A stretch of DNA of 64,000 bases from Hymenolepis diminuta (Eukaryota; Platyhelminthes; Cestoda; Cyclophyllidea; Hymenolepididae): NCBI GenBank assembly GCA_900708905.1, contig CAADRB010000062.1, positions 186,001-250,000 on the forward strand, written 5' to 3'. A model generated the notes under the pieces. The model was not told where the DNA came from, made no database searches, and was given only the letters and a program-made list of their open reading frames with translations. This document shows, piece after piece, positions 50,615-63,395 of this stretch (position 1 is the first letter of the stretch; every line of letters starts with the position of its first letter). The translations under genes and the position numbers were made by a program.

Positions 50615-50683
50615 GATATATGTTTTGTCCAAAAACCTGGTTTATTTGGTAAACAGTAGCGGAAAAATTTTTAATCTTTAAAT
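50615..50683 (-). CDS. Candidate micro-exon upstream of the cluster
   Basis: A 69-nt phase 1-1 exon ends at a clear donor (GTAAGTATG). The acceptor, ATAATCTAG, has a weak pyrimidine tract. The 22 full codons include SATVYQINQVFGQNIY and lack the basic or acidic bias of the cluster, so it is less certain. Confidence 0.35.
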
Positions 50684-51775
50684 CTAGATTATTTTTCTAT
50701 TGGGCACTTCTCAGTAATTTAAGGACTGTTATGATAAATGCAAATTAATAAAGTAATTATTATAATTAATCTAATGGCTCTCAAAAACTATCATTATCCG
50801 TAAATTATTTAACTGGGTAACATATTAGAGGTTTCCAATAAATGCACCAGTTTATATGTCTGTTTTGAAACACCGTATTTAGATTTCCCCATTTAAAGTG
50901 TATGATGCTGAAGATAAGGAAGATGAAACTTCTCTTAATAAACAAAAGAAATGATACAAATTAATATTTTTAAAATTATGCTGATTGTTTATAGAAAGAA
51001 AGCCACCGAAAAGGATTGCCTAAATCTTAATACATCAGCTCAATTTTTGTTGAGTTTCAAACCCTATTAAGTAAACGCAAAGTTGGGTCATTGATTGGTT
51101 AGGTTTCTTAAAATGTCAAAAAATATATTCATTAATTCATGACCCTTCAACTTCGAAACTTTATTAGATTTTGATCCGCAATGCAATTCAACGCAAAAGT
51201 TTATTCCTCAAGTGCGACTTGACGCTAATTAAATCCCATCCCAGTTTAGTGAAATCATTTCATTCAACGATTATTCCTTCGAATAATTTATGCCAAATAC
51301 CACGAATTTGTAATCTACCTAAAGGCACTAGGAGAATATGATCACATAAGTAAGGGGATTTCACTAACTAACTTGATTATAATATTACTGATTTTTGCTA
51401 TTCAATTTGCTATTACCGATTAATTAAATATCCCCAGATGTGAACCAACTTCACACATAGACTTCATTCCATTTCCGATTTGATGATATAAATTAATCTA
51501 CAACAGTCAAATTACACTTTTATTAAAGCCACCAATTTGGCAACTAATTTAATTTCTAGACAACAAGAACAACACCAACAACAACTTAGTTATTTTCAAA
51601 TGGTTGATTACGTCACTTTGAAATACCAAATCTGTATTTCGGCTTGTTACATCAAATATGGGAAAGCTGCTACCTAAAATTGAATTTTTCATTTCTCTGC
51701 AGTTGCAGTTGAGCTAAAATCGGACTTCACATTGATTTTGACTTCTCAGACAGAACTAATGTAAGGAAATTGTAC

Positions 51776-51805
51776 CTGAAAATTCAGTATGCTCATAAGA
51801 TATCG
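51776..51805 (-). CDS. Weak micro-exon candidate
   Basis: A 30-nt phase 1-1 candidate encodes ISYEHTEFS between an acceptor ending TTGAAAAG and a donor GTACAATTT. The peptide resembles the acidic/aromatic exons of the cluster, but both splice sites are mediocre. Confidence 0.2.
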
Positions 51806-52489
51806 CTTTTCAAGGAAATTCGCGTAAGAACGGCAAAGTGCAACGCCGCTAATTATATGCATTTTTTCCAGAACGGAAGCGACTTGTGTGGGCACAAAAT
51901 GACGTTCAGCGACAATTTCAAGAGAGTTTGAAAAGATAAAAGTATTTAAACCATCATCCATCGTAATGGCATTCCTGTTTCCGGTGAAGATGGTCTACCT
52001 TCGAAGAAATTTTAAGACGATACTTAATGTAGTAGGAAACTTCACTGAGTTATCTGAAAAATTTGTATATTCTAAGGCCGGATTTGAATAAAAAACAGGT
52101 ACATGCTAGGATATTACTGATATCATTAGTAAAGATTTTATATATAACTCCACCAAATTAGGTCAGTTTTCCTCTCACACAATTTTTTAAAATTTAGTAG
52201 GAAACAGCAGCTGTTGTGAAATTAGAAGACCAAAAGTGTATAGTAAACTAGAGAAAGAAAGGAAAGTATAAAATGGGAAGTAAAAGAATAGATTGAAATC
52301 GAAAGGGAAGGGAAAAGGCACCAATGCTGACTGAGCGAAAACAGGGTTGTGATATAGAGGCCAAATTAAGGTACGCTAAGAGGAATTGGTTGTTTTATTT
52401 CCTTTGTTTGTCAGATAAATAACCAATAATAAATCGTCATTAGACAATTAGAACAGCGCAGTGTTAAGAGTCAACATATGCGTTCGCTT

Positions 52490-52670
52490 GAACTTGTAAG
52501 AAGCGTGGTCTAAATAGATCTTTATTAAGGCACATCACATTGATAAGGCAAGTAAATATAAAAAGAGATAAAGTCTATAAAATATATAAAGGATAGAAAC
52601 ATCGGTCAAGAAGTACGCGGAGTATAAATGGGATGAGAAGGCGGCCATCTTGCCTCATGGCAGCAGATCA
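52490..52670. repeat. Dispersed repeat, copy B
   Basis: Counterpart of 31010-31190; the shared ATAAGGCAAGTAAAT block and a following GATAGAAACATCGGTCAAGA-type block align in order. Modest identity. Confidence 0.35.
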
Positions 52671-53653
52671 ACATACACAATCGTCATGATGATAACTATG
52701 TAATGAATCAATTTATTAAATTTTCTCGAATTAAAACTTTCATCTATACTTGCTATATTATTTCATGAAATTTTTCACTTATATATTTTGAACATTTCCT
52801 AGTATGAGTCAGCTCAACTTTCCAGATCCCCGTCTGAGACTCTGTGCGATCAAGTAACCTGAAATGCATCAAATACAGGAAACTCTGAACCATTCTCTTG
52901 CTGGGCTAATGCATTCTGACTGATCAAGCGCGTGCTATTGTCTGACCCAACTCTTTTATCCCTGGTCCTAAATTATGCATACATCCTCTTTTTAAACTCA
53001 CAAATCGTCTACTTCCCACGGTATCCCCCAACACCTTCAAGCCATTTCAAACTCTTCCGGTCTCCCCCCTCGTGAAGATGGCTGCTAATAGACCTTGATA
53101 GTTGCAACTGTTTTCTTACTCTATTCTACTGTTATGGTGAAGGCTAGTAAAATTTGGAAGTTAAGGCCTAAAGAAAAGCCATTTGAAACCAGATACCTCC
53201 CTCTAAAACTGAATGGCCTAATCTAGCCAATGGCCAAGTTTCTCCTATTCTTAGCTAAGTGGTTCACACACTTTTCGTCTGTGTTCCTCTTCGGTCTATC
53301 AAAGTTTAGAATCTACTTCAAAGGTGCTTGCGGCTTGTAATTTCCATGATTCTCAGTTCGTATGCCTACTCCCCGAATTAAAAACTAAAAAAATGTGCAT
53401 CCGCTTGTCCGAATAGTATGATGCACACTAGCTTCGTGAATGGACGAAAGATTTTAGTTTCTCTTCTTATTTTTCTTGACTACATATTCTACTATTATTT
53501 ATTTATTTCACATATAAACCGAAATTATGTGAAATTTGACGCTTCTCTAAGCTTGAGCATAATAATACCAAAGACTTAATATCAATATAAATCGGGAAAG
53601 TTTATTTAGACTTTCGGTGCTTTAATGATAATATCTCTACATAAAAACACAAA

Positions 53654-53959
53654 TTACGCTTTTAATTGTATTCCTTTTTGTTGATTTTCTTCTCTCCTTA
53701 GTTCCTCTTCAATCTTTTTAATCTCCTTTTTAAAATTGTTCACATCAACTAGAGGTTCGTAGAAAGCGCAGTATCGTTTGGCATCTTTGATAGGATTCCT
53801 TATAATTTTTTCTTCTTCGACTGCAGAATTCGGATTGGAAGCCTCACAAAAAGCGATATCTTTCTTGCATTTTCCTTCCTGGGAGATTTGAGTTGACACG
53901 TTTCCGTTCTTATCATCGGGAATTCGGGGAGGCCGTGGTCGACTATGTCTGATGCCCAT
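53654..53959 (-). CDS. Possible small gene, 101-aa protein with MGxxxS N-terminus
   Basis: An uninterrupted frame of 101 codons starts at ATG (53959), with an in-frame TAA two codons upstream, and stops at 53654. The minus-strand signal AATAAA (plus positions 53601-53606) lies 48 bp past the stop, which supports a real 3' end. The protein begins MGIRHSRPRPPR, matching the loose MGxxxS N-myristoylation pattern, and is proline/arginine-rich at first. The last 30 residues are a charged, probably helical or coiled segment (FKKEIKKIEEELRREE). Four Cys are scattered through it. I do not recognise a family. It sits on the same strand as the micro-exon locus, inside what would be its first long intron, so it may be a nested gene, an alternative terminal exon or a separate gene. 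Single-exon status is unproven. Confidence 0.45.
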   Translation of the reverse strand: MGIRHSRPRPPRIPDDKNGNVSTQISQEGKCKKDIAFCEASNPNSAVEEEKIIRNPIKDAKRYCAFYEPLVDVNNFKKEIKKIEEELRREENQQKGIQLKA

Positions 53960-53999
53960 GATTTAGTTTAAATGAACACTCTCCACGTGTCGACATGGG

Positions 54000-56662
54000 G
54001 ACCAAACAAAAAATCAATAATCTTTGTGTAAGCCAAGTGCCTTTTACATTGTAGTGGTCAACAATAATTCTGGTACGCAGTTTCCTCGCAATTTCCTAAT
54101 CATTATCAATAAGCAACCAACATTCCAAAATCAGAATGCCAAGGACTGGGGGTAGGCCTGATTAATTTCAGTAACTGCAAACAGAATGCAAGAGAAGAAA
54201 GATATGAGAACGAGGAACGAGGCAGAGAGCCTAAAATTGGGCAGTTGCATCGCGTATAGGACAGGCAAATCAAGAGTCATTGCAGGCAGAGGCGAGTGGC
54301 AATCAATACTCGATATACTGCAGATGCACTATGGTCAAACAGGAATGAATTGCAGTGACTGCATTCAGTCTACACATTCATTCGATCATTAAAAGAATTT
54401 CCGATAGAACCGTTTAAAATAGTATGTTGTCCGAGACTAATTTTAAGAAGCATCCAGGGAGTAATCCTTTAACATTGTCTAGATTTCAACCATAATGTCT
54501 CTGAAGTGTGAGTGCATTAACTTTCTGCATTAATTAATGAAAACAAGTAGAACCTTTAAATAGATTTATTTATTGATTTTAACGTAAAGTAAGTAACTGA
54601 TTGTTTAGAATAAATATAATTATTTAGATAATCTACAAAATTATTCATATTCATTGTTTGCATTTCTTCTTAAAATAGTACTGGACGTTTACTACATTTG
54701 TGGTTATATCTAAGTCAGAAGTCACGAAAATCTATATATTTAGAAGAGGGGAAATGGGAAATACGATTTCTGATAATTTGTAAAGGAAAGTGCTTTGTAA
54801 ACTATTGCATTTTCAGAAATCTCCTTTGCAACTTCGAAGGAAGGAGCGGTGATTTGTGTAAATGAATAAAAAAAGTTTAACAATTTTCGGATCAAATTAA
54901 TATTGGCGAATTAAATACGGTTTGTATTCTAAATACAAGTGGACAAAGATGTGTAGTTTTTTAATATTAAATTTAATTGGGTTAGGGAAAAGTGAAATTT
55001 GATAATTATGAATCTACGATTTCCGAGGAAAACCAATTTTAGCTGGTCTCATTTATTCTTAGCTTGAGGTATTTGAAAACATAACTTAGACCTTGGACCT
55101 CAAAGCTTTACATGTTAAAATAGCTAATTCAATTTCATCGTCTTAGTAACAATGTATGTAGACTTCTATCGAACACGCATGTTTTCATTCTTCTAATTGC
55201 CAGGCGATGATTTTTTTATTACTCGTCTGACGAACAAAGAACACAAAATGGTTGACTCTACTTGGCATACCTACATAATGGCCTCAATATCGCAATCCTG
55301 TTTCTACTCCCTCAGCACTGACGCCTATTTCTTTTTTTATTCTAATTTCCAATTCTTCTTCCCACTTCTCTTTTTTTTCATTTTTGTTTGTGCCCGTATT
55401 GAACACTTGGCCTTCTCATCTAGAAGAAGGAATTTCCTCCAGATTAGGAAGAACATTAATTCTGTGTGAGGATATCTGGCCTAATTTATTAGAGTCCACA
55501 AAGTAACTTCATTAATCGAATTAATGCTACTTTAAGTGATTTATCCGAAAATCAAATCTTCATGTGGGTCGCTGTGTTTTTGATAATTAAAGATAACTCT
55601 CAAAAATCAAAGTAAATTTGCGTTATCGTATAAAATCATAACACGCTGAAGATGCAACAATTGGAAATAAAATGAAAATTGTAAATATAGTCATCCTGTA
55701 GACTGCTGAGTTCAATCGCTGTAAAGCTTTTGATTCTTTACTAATCTCTTTTTTCCCCAAATCTCCCACCCTATTATCTCTCTGTGGTAAAGCGAAAAAA
55801 TGCAGTTTGTACTCATGGATAGCATTTAAATAAAAGTAAAAAAGCAGTCCACACAGGTTCTTAAATTAACCATTCTCCCAATTGGTAGATTATAATGGTT
55901 AGTTTGTCAGTGCCATCTTATCTCACACACACAAACTTTCGAAAGATCAATGATATTAAACATCCAAGTAGATAATTTCTCATTTTCTTATAGGCTTCTA
56001 ATTGTAGTTGACGTTCCAGTAAGCGCGGGATAGATTTCTTCTCATCAATTCAACATTCAAATCATACCCTACTTCCCACCAGATTTGAGTAGTCTGAATC
56101 AGGTCTTCGCGTGGGAATTTTTTAGTTTTCCCATTTTCGTAATTGGAAATTTACTTTAGGTTTGACTACTCCTATACTTTTAATTGAAAGACTTGTCTAG
56201 AGATTTAGCCTACACTTCTGTAGATGGGTGGCACTTTTGCTCTTTTCTGTCACTTCTTAGCATTCATTTCATTATGCTGTATAGGCCTTTCATTATGCGT
56301 TGAGCAGTATTCTAAGCAACCCCTTTATCCTCTACAGTGGTAGGCAAACTCTATAGAAGTTTTAGGTAGTTTTGATCTACTCACAATCAAAAGTACGTTT
56401 TGTTTGAGCATCAATGTTGTCATGGCATTCATTTTTACAGCGCTATCAGCTAGACCTTACCATTTTAATTTTTTCATTTATATACGCACTTGATAACGAA
56501 CATGACTGATATGGAGTGTTTGTGTAGACTTTCTGCTCTCAGGTGTCCTATTCAACAGAGTAAGTCATCTCATAATTCAAGAGTAGTTTCTTGTTTAGTC
56601 GTGATTCCTGTAAGTTTCCCATTTAAAGATTCCCTAAATAAATGAAAGATGCATATACTTAC
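54000..56662. other. Mostly non-coding stretch
   Basis: A plus-strand frame at 54186-54392 and another at 55197-55469 lack support. No micro-exon with good sites was found. Confidence 0.4.
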
Positions 56663-56722
56663 CAATAGTCCTGACAGGTTTGGATTGGGCAACATTATCA
56701 ACGACGAGTATATTTTTCATAG
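56663..56722 (-). CDS. Candidate most upstream exon, possible start exon
   Basis: On the minus strand the frame reads MKNILVVDNVAQSKPVRTI and runs into a strong donor, GTAAGTATA, leaving a phase 1 end as in all downstream exons. Measured from an AG just before CTATG the exon is 60 nt and again phase 1 at both ends. It could instead be a first coding exon beginning at this ATG. The N-terminus is weakly hydrophobic (ILVV) but does not make a convincing signal peptide. It lies 6.8 kb upstream of the next firm exon, so membership of the locus is uncertain. Confidence 0.4.
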
Positions 56723-56994
56723 CTAACTTACTTAGAATCACACAAAAGTATGGATTAATGTTTGAAAACTAAACGGCAAGGAGTAGAAAGTTGTTTAAAA
56801 AAACTTTAGCTGGTGTAGAAAGAGTTCATTAACCGTTTATATGACCAATCTGATGCTATATGTTTGCAGCGAACACTTCTCGAAGGCTAAACTTAAGATT
56901 ACGCCCTCGCAGATTCCTCAGGAAAGTCCAGAGGCTCTAGGCTCCTACAAAAAGTCTTCTTGGTTCTCTTGAAATTTTTCGAGATATTAAATAT

Positions 56995-57475
56995 TAACGA
57001 AGACTGGAAAGAAGGCTTTCTCAAAGTCAAGACTAGGGCATAACGCCAAGGATGACTTAAGTTTGACCTGCCGATCATAACTAAAATAGCCACTAATGTC
57101 GTTTTCCATCCCTAAAAGCGTAAATCTCCACCTCAAGGTAATTAATGCTGCCAATCGTATGTGAATGTTCGCAGAAAAGAAGGCAACATTTTTGAACTTT
57201 CGAGAGTCACTGTTCCTCATGCATAATTGTCCACAAGGTCCAATAAAAGATAAGAGCTGTTAAAACGTTATCCACTAAAATATCATCGATATTGTGAAAA
57301 ATAAATTCATTGCGAATCACTTCGAGTGATCTTTTGAGAAAGCAGTAAAAAGTAGCAGTATATATTCTTCTGATGTGAGTAGTTAAGAAATAAATATTTG
57401 AATGTCCTGGAGAACATCTCCTTATCCTTCCCCCAAACTATATCTTTAAAGCTATGTATCTGCTGGTTCAAACTA
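56995..57475. repeat. Diverged dispersed repeat, copy B
   Basis: Counterpart of 44310-44750, collinear in the same orientation. Overlapping minus-strand frames (56899-57093, 56987-57220) are considered accidental. Confidence 0.45.
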
Positions 57476-60400
57476 TATAAAATATGCGATCATTACATCA
57501 AAATTATTGGTGAGCCTAAACTTTAAGCCTGAGTTTTCAAAAAAAATTAGACCATCACAAAGGTGCACGAAAAATATATTCATTTTTCTAATTTATTTTA
57601 GAAAACACTTCTTTTAGTTCTGTTTTCTTTAATTTTGTTTTGGTTAACTATTTAATATTTAAAAACTCCTCAATATGAAATCCGTGATTGATATAAATCT
57701 GCGCCAAAATTTCCTATTTCTATGAAATAAAAGGAGAAAGGTAGGGTTAAGATATTAATTTCCAACAATCAATTTGAATTCTCGCGGATTTGTCGGTGTG
57801 GATTTATATTAGTTGCGACGTGGAACTGATAAGAATTTTAAATTTACTTTGTTACTGTTCATGGGTTAGCAGAAATCCTTTTACAAGTTTTAATCACGGG
57901 AAATCATCTGAATAATGGGACAAACAAGCGTGTTCAGTGGGGTATAAAAGGGGGAGTGAAGAACACTAACTATATATCTTACTTTACAGGGTTCTAATGT
58001 CTAATTTTCATAAACTGACTTCCATATTCATAGGCGGGAATGTGTCCACAATATTCAAAGCTTATTGGCCGGTTGATTTAGTTTCGTGGTTGATCACACC
58101 ACTTTGGTCCACTTATTACTATTTACAGGCAAGAAAAAGCAAGGGCATTAACAATGAAATATATTTCAAATGTTGAAACACCAAAAAGTGGTTTCAAATG
58201 CCACTGATTAGAGCATTCTAATAGACTCTTGTCTTTAATGGTTATCATATTATTGAAAAAATTTTAATGTTCAACCATAAAAAGAAAATAATTAATTTTT
58301 TGAATGATTCATTGCAATTTTACATGTGAATACCCTGACACTCCCTTAAGAATGACACTGAATTTTTTGGCATTAATGATCCATTCGCTTTTATAAATGA
58401 GCAATTTTAATATAATTCTCGGGAATCGTGTCCTTGTACTTGTCTCGAAAATTAGATTATGTTTCTCCCTCAGTCTCTGATTAAGTAACTGGCTATTACT
58501 TCGCTATTATTTATTAGTCCTTTCGCACTTCTTGGTTATACCTTATGACTGACGCCAGCATTTAATAGATTAAAGTGCTATTGCAATCGAAAATAGAGAA
58601 ACAAGAAAATGATATTCGTGAGGGTATAAAAGGCGTATATCTGAGTGACATGTTGCGAGTCACCGGACTAGAGGGTCACCGGTTGTTGTAGGATAATGCA
58701 AGGGTTGATAGTTATATAAAGGAAAACTGTTAGAAAGGATATTACTTTAATGAGAAATAGCGGAGGGAAATACTGATAGAGGGTTATAATTGTATAAATA
58801 AATGAGGAGGAGATAGAAGCATACAGAGAGGACCTAATTGTAAGAGTTAGCCGGAATGAGTTGAAGGTAGGAGTCAGGCTATTGTGGCGTAGTGGAACTC
58901 GAGGCGCAGAAGTAGTGAGTTAAATTGAAACTATAGATGGGAGTATTTAGAGACCGAGAGTTTGCAGAAACCACTGGAATAGTTATAAGACAAGAGAGAA
59001 TTCTGCTGGGCATCTCGAGCTATTAAGAAGTTGAAAAAGACAGTATTACATTTTACGGGCGCTTGAGACTTCCAACGAGTTTGATCTGGATAACCAAAAC
59101 TTCATTTGTTAAGGTAAAAGGGATAAGACTTTCTGGAAAGTTATGATTTCTCTTTGGTCAAAGTTCTGACCAACTCCTGTTCCGTTCTATTTTAAATTTT
59201 CCCTTGAGACTCATGATGCTATTCAATCTTGTTGAAGTTAACTTTCTAACTGAAAATCAAACCACAATTAATTATTTCAGCCTTTTACTGAAAGCTAATT
59301 ATAATATTTATTATGAAGCCCAACTGCAAACTAAATTAAAACTTCCCCATTCATTTGCATTGTTAATACGCATTAAATACTCAATAAATTTTTCTCCCAG
59401 TGGATTGTTTTATTTTCTATACTTTTTTGTTCATTGTTTAAAAAGTCCTATTTCCATTGTAAGTTACTTATTTTATATAACTGGAATCACTTGAAATTTG
59501 TGGATTAATTGCAATCAATATAGTATTTATCCTAATTAAATTATGGATCGTATTTAACCTGAGCTGTAGAAAGATGTTGTGAAATACTTGTATCAGCAGT
59601 CGAATGTTGGCTTTTAAAAAAGGTAGTTCCAAATATGAGTAATTAACTGTAGATCATGGCTTGAAGAACTTGCCATAGGATCTCGAAATTCCGGAGACCC
59701 AGCGCATCATCGACTCCATCGGACGCTTTGGAAAACTTCGGAAAAGATACAAGGTAGATTCACTGTTCAAATGTATAGATAATTAGCTGATAAGTTTCAT
59801 CAAAGTAAAATTTAATTAACAACTAATAATTCACGAAATTCATTTAAATCGGCTAAATCACAGGAAAGGAATGGTTACCATGCATGATTTTGGAGTAGAG
59901 CCTACAAGTAAGGCAATTACGTGTTAGTACTGAGTTTAGGCATTTGAAGACTGTTTTGGGAGGCTGAGTAGTTTATAACAGTCTAAAATAAGACTATTAT
60001 TCAAGAAAAATAAAATTAACAATTTTATTGGCAATTGTTGTAAATATTGATCCGCAGAATTTTGAGTAAATTTCTGAAATTTGGTTAATCCAGAGTTATT
60101 AATGTGTTTGGGTGATTGCGGTTATGTCGAAGGCAAATAAAGCTATAAGTTTCCATCAAGGTTTCATTGATACCTGGCGACTCAGAAATTTTAGGATGAG
60201 AGAACTAGGTAGATTTTGCACAGCCCTTTAAAGAAGCACAACCGATTTTTTAAGTGCTAATTAAGAAAATAAACATGAAAATTAACCTAATGACTCCATC
60301 ACTAAATCCCATTCAAATCAGGGTTGCGACGAGCGTAAGCGCTCCTGAACACATCAAATCAAGAATTTAAGGAATAAAAGGCACTAATCGGACACTACTC

Positions 60401-60977
60401 CCAAGACTAAGCCATAAAATTTTCCCAATTTTAATGTTTCTACAATGTCCGCTTTTTAATGGAATTCCAAACCATAATGAAATTTCGATTAAAATCATAC
60501 CCACTTAGATGAATATAAGTAATTTTATTAGACGATCAGACTGTTTCCTCGATTCCGGTTAAATCAATCAATTAAATCCGGTTACATCAACCGGGAGTGA
60601 TTTATTACCCACACTACCTGATTTATGGCTGCACTACTGAACCACCATAAGTAGAGGAAAAAATTAATAAGATATTTGGGGTAAATAGCCTTTACTTAGT
60701 TTTGATTATTAAGTCTCAAGGCGAAATACGCGTTTATTTTAAATCAGCAAGGGCTACTTTTAGGGAATCCCAATTACAGATTGAGTTGGTATTTGTTGCC
60801 AATACGATGCAGTAGTGATCAAAGAGCTGTTGGGTGATATCCGTATCGTCCAACATTTCAACACGACTGATCCTAAAGAGAAAAAACACTGGTATCATAT
60901 ACATTTTAAAAACCTAGAAACCGTATTAAGCTACCATAATTCTGTAACATAAGTCTTCTAGAGAAAGAATATATCTC
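57476..60977. other. AT-rich DNA without recognised genes
   Basis: A plus-strand frame at 59204-59494 is AT-driven and hydrophobic, without other support. I see no exon of the micro-exon type. Confidence 0.45.
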
Positions 60978-61475
60978 NNNNNNNNNNNNNNNNNNNNNNN
61001 NNNNNNNNNNNNNNNNNNNNNNNNNNNNNNNNNNNNNNNNNNNNNNNNNNNNNNNNNNNNNNNNNNNNNNNNNNNNNNNNNNNNNNNNNNNNNNNNNNNN
61101 NNNNNNNNNNNNNNNNNNNNNNNNNNNNNNNNNNNNNNNNNNNNNNNNNNNNNNNNNNNNNNNNNNNNNNNNNNNNNNNNNNNNNNNNNNNNNNNNNNNN
61201 NNNNNNNNNNNNNNNNNNNNNNNNNNNNNNNNNNNNNNNNNNNNNNNNNNNNNNNNNNNNNNNNNNNNNNNNNNNNNNNNNNNNNNNNNNNNNNNNNNNN
61301 NNNNNNNNNNNNNNNNNNNNNNNNNNNNNNNNNNNNNNNNNNNNNNNNNNNNNNNNNNNNNNNNNNNNNNNNNNNNNNNNNNNNNNNNNNNNNNNNNNNN
61401 NNNNNNNNNNNNNNNNNNNNNNNNNNNNNNNNNNNNNNNNNNNNNNNNNNNNNNNNNNNNNNNNNNNNNNNNNNN
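60978..61475. other. Assembly gap, 498 N
   Basis: A run of N. Minus-strand open frames reported across it are artefacts of reading through N. The adjoining 61476-61555 is GC-rich. Confidence 0.95.
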
Positions 61476-62434
61476 ACCTCCGGAGGTAATGAACCGAAGA
61501 CATCATTGATTGTCCACGCCCGCACCTCTGTCCACCCGACATTCTTAAATCTAAAAAGTGGGATAAAACTTAAGATGGTTGCTACTTTTATGCTTAAAGT
61601 AGTAGAATAAAGCACAGAATCTCATCTTGTCAATATATCTACTCGAAAATTTATTCAATTTTTAATACAGAATGCAATCTTGACTGATGCATTGTCATTA
61701 AACTCAAAGGATCAAGCGCGAGAGAAATTCGCTCATGCTATAGGAGATTCTAAATTCTTCGTCAACAGCAGTAGAGCGAAATGGCTGGCAAGACGATGTG
61801 AGAAACCATGTTACGTAATAAGCTAGTTGTATCAGTAAAATTAAAGTTTTGGACACTGGACTTTGGTGTAACAGAAAGCCTGATAGAAACCACAAACAAA
61901 ACAGTAGACGGAAATGAAGGATGACTCTCCATGTATTTTCTCTATGAAAGTACTTTGATTTTACGTCCACGAAGCTTTATGTCCGCATGTTGTTAGCACC
62001 AACAGGAACAAGAGGACTGTTATTATGAGTGGCCAAAAAAAACTTTAACCCAAAAATATTACGAAACCGCACCCATAACAACACAGAGGAGCGTATTAAG
62101 ATATGCTTAAGAATGCATCCGAAAACGACCAATCTTCGTATGGAGATCACTGATTGGACAGGAGTAGCAGTCTCCCATGAATTCATACTTACATCTATTC
62201 CCAAAATCTATTACTTACTATTCTTTTTCGTATCTTTATCTTCCTACTTATGCAAGTGGCTTAAGTTACTATAAAAAGATGGTACTGTTACTAATGTTGA
62301 CAGAGTTTCCATGGATAGTAATAGAATGGAAGACAAAGTGATTTTGAGGTTTGTCACGACAAACAGCGTTTGAGGTCTTGGAAGGTTGAATACAGGTTAC
62401 AGAACGGTAGTCGGGGCAGGAGTATTCCGTACAT
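61476..62434 (-). other. Unrecognised interior or flank of the LTR element
   Basis: Frames at 61704-61970, 61977-62204 and 62029-62274 (plus) show no reverse transcriptase, RNase H or integrase motif. Confidence 0.35.
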
Positions 62435-62907
62435 TCAGTTGGCGGGAGTGGGAGGAAGTACTGAAATCTCTGCCCCGGAATCAATCAAATAAAAAATGCT
62501 GGAGTTTCGACCTCGAAGGAGAAGGTAATTACCCGAATGCCAAATAACAGTTTCTGCCACTACTGTTGGGCTTGCTTGTTTTCCGACTGAGCCTGGAATT
62601 AACAATGTAATAAACAGTGGCGTGCCGGAGTGCCGCTGATACCCGAAAGTATTATTTTCTTTGCTTTCACATCTCCTGGACTTTGAAAAATGTCTGGCTT
62701 GTGAATGTCTGCGTCTATTGAACGGGTGACTGCATGGCTGATGTTTCTGTAGAGTAAGATCATCAATTTTGCTTCCGACCTTAACATTCGCTCCTCCCAC
62801 ACTGAAATTGATTCATTTTTAACAGAAATAGTGCATGAGGTATGGGTAATCTCATTAATCCTCAGGGAGCCAGCATTTTCGACGACATTGTTTGATATTC
62901 CTGCCAC
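62435..62907 (-). pseudogene. gag C-terminal and aspartic protease fragment
   Basis: The distal part reads SIFYLIDSGAEISVLPPT, the retropepsin active-site motif (DSGA). Upstream residues such as CSHPFNRRRHSQARHF may be what remains of the gag metal-binding segment. The protease is cut by a stop after PAN (62435-62440); later codons are shifted into the frame at 62269-62484. Confidence 0.7.
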
Positions 62908-62994
62908 TGACTATTGACTTTAATTTTGAATGCATTTGCTAAGATGGGCTGTATGTACGACGGGGTTACTTTATATATAACAACCTACAAAATT

Positions 62995-63300
62995 CTATAT
63001 CAAACGATTCTTCAAATGCAAGCTCTCTCGTCGTTCTAAACAATGTAGTTGGCCACAGATCTCCAACGCACTCCTGTTGAAGCAACTTTTGTACTCGCTC
63101 AACTGTGGATGGTCGGGTTTGTTGAAAGATAGCAACTTTAAGATCATATGAATTTGAAGGTGTTTGGGTGACATTTGAACAATGACAGATAGCGGGATGG
63201 ATTCGATAAGGACATGGAATTTATCAATCTGGCTCATTATGTTGTAACTTTTGAAATGGGATTCAAACACTAAAAACAGATCCGGGCATATTCTGGTAAA
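62995..63300 (-). pseudogene. gag fragment
   Basis: The frame includes ESHFKSYNIMSQIDKFHVLI and SIPLSVIVQM, the pattern of the conserved Gypsy gag core (a query such as W/F-x-x-VE-x-F-x-x-x-NI followed by KF). It ends with RRESLHLKNRLI, like the gag LKxRLI segment. No intact start or full length. Confidence 0.6.
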
Positions 63301-63395
63301 AATGCACGTAGGTTTGCTGGATTGATCTGACTAGCCTGGGGGGAGGGGGTATAGCACACCCCAAACATCGTTCTAATATTATCCAAATAATCGTG

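Larger units (their letters stand above)
50684..53600. other. Mostly non-coding stretch upstream of the cluster
   Basis: Apart from the repeat at 52490-52670 and a weak exon candidate at 51776, nothing is recognised. A 71-codon frame at 51746-51961 has no supporting signal. Confidence 0.4.
6872..56722 (-). other. Putative micro-exon gene locus (one gene or two adjacent genes)
   Basis: This is the outer limit of minus-strand exons that share one signature: length divisible by three, phase 1 at both ends, short, and flanked by recognisable splice sites. The dense part is 42468-49903 and the sparse part is 6872-30730. Junction codons are completed by G, C, T or A plus two bases of the next exon, giving mostly Gly, Arg, Cys or Ser at an unspliced reading. 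Predicted peptides are low complexity: basic R/K/P/Q blocks, acidic D/E/S/Y blocks, and two Ser/Cys-rich blocks. C-x2-C pairs occur in several exons. No known domain is recognised. The 5' exon and signal peptide, if any, were not found. The 3' end is only suggested (6872-6889). Confidence is for the reality of a micro-exon gene here; that all parts belong to one transcript is an inference. Confidence 0.7.

Noticed and set aside
51676..51715. 40-nt candidate exon with a TTTTAG acceptor
   Set aside because: Not divisible by three; it would break the phase rule of the locus.
60926..61615. Minus-strand frames of 194 and 229 codons
   Set aside because: They exist only because N was read as open; the flanking real codons are few.
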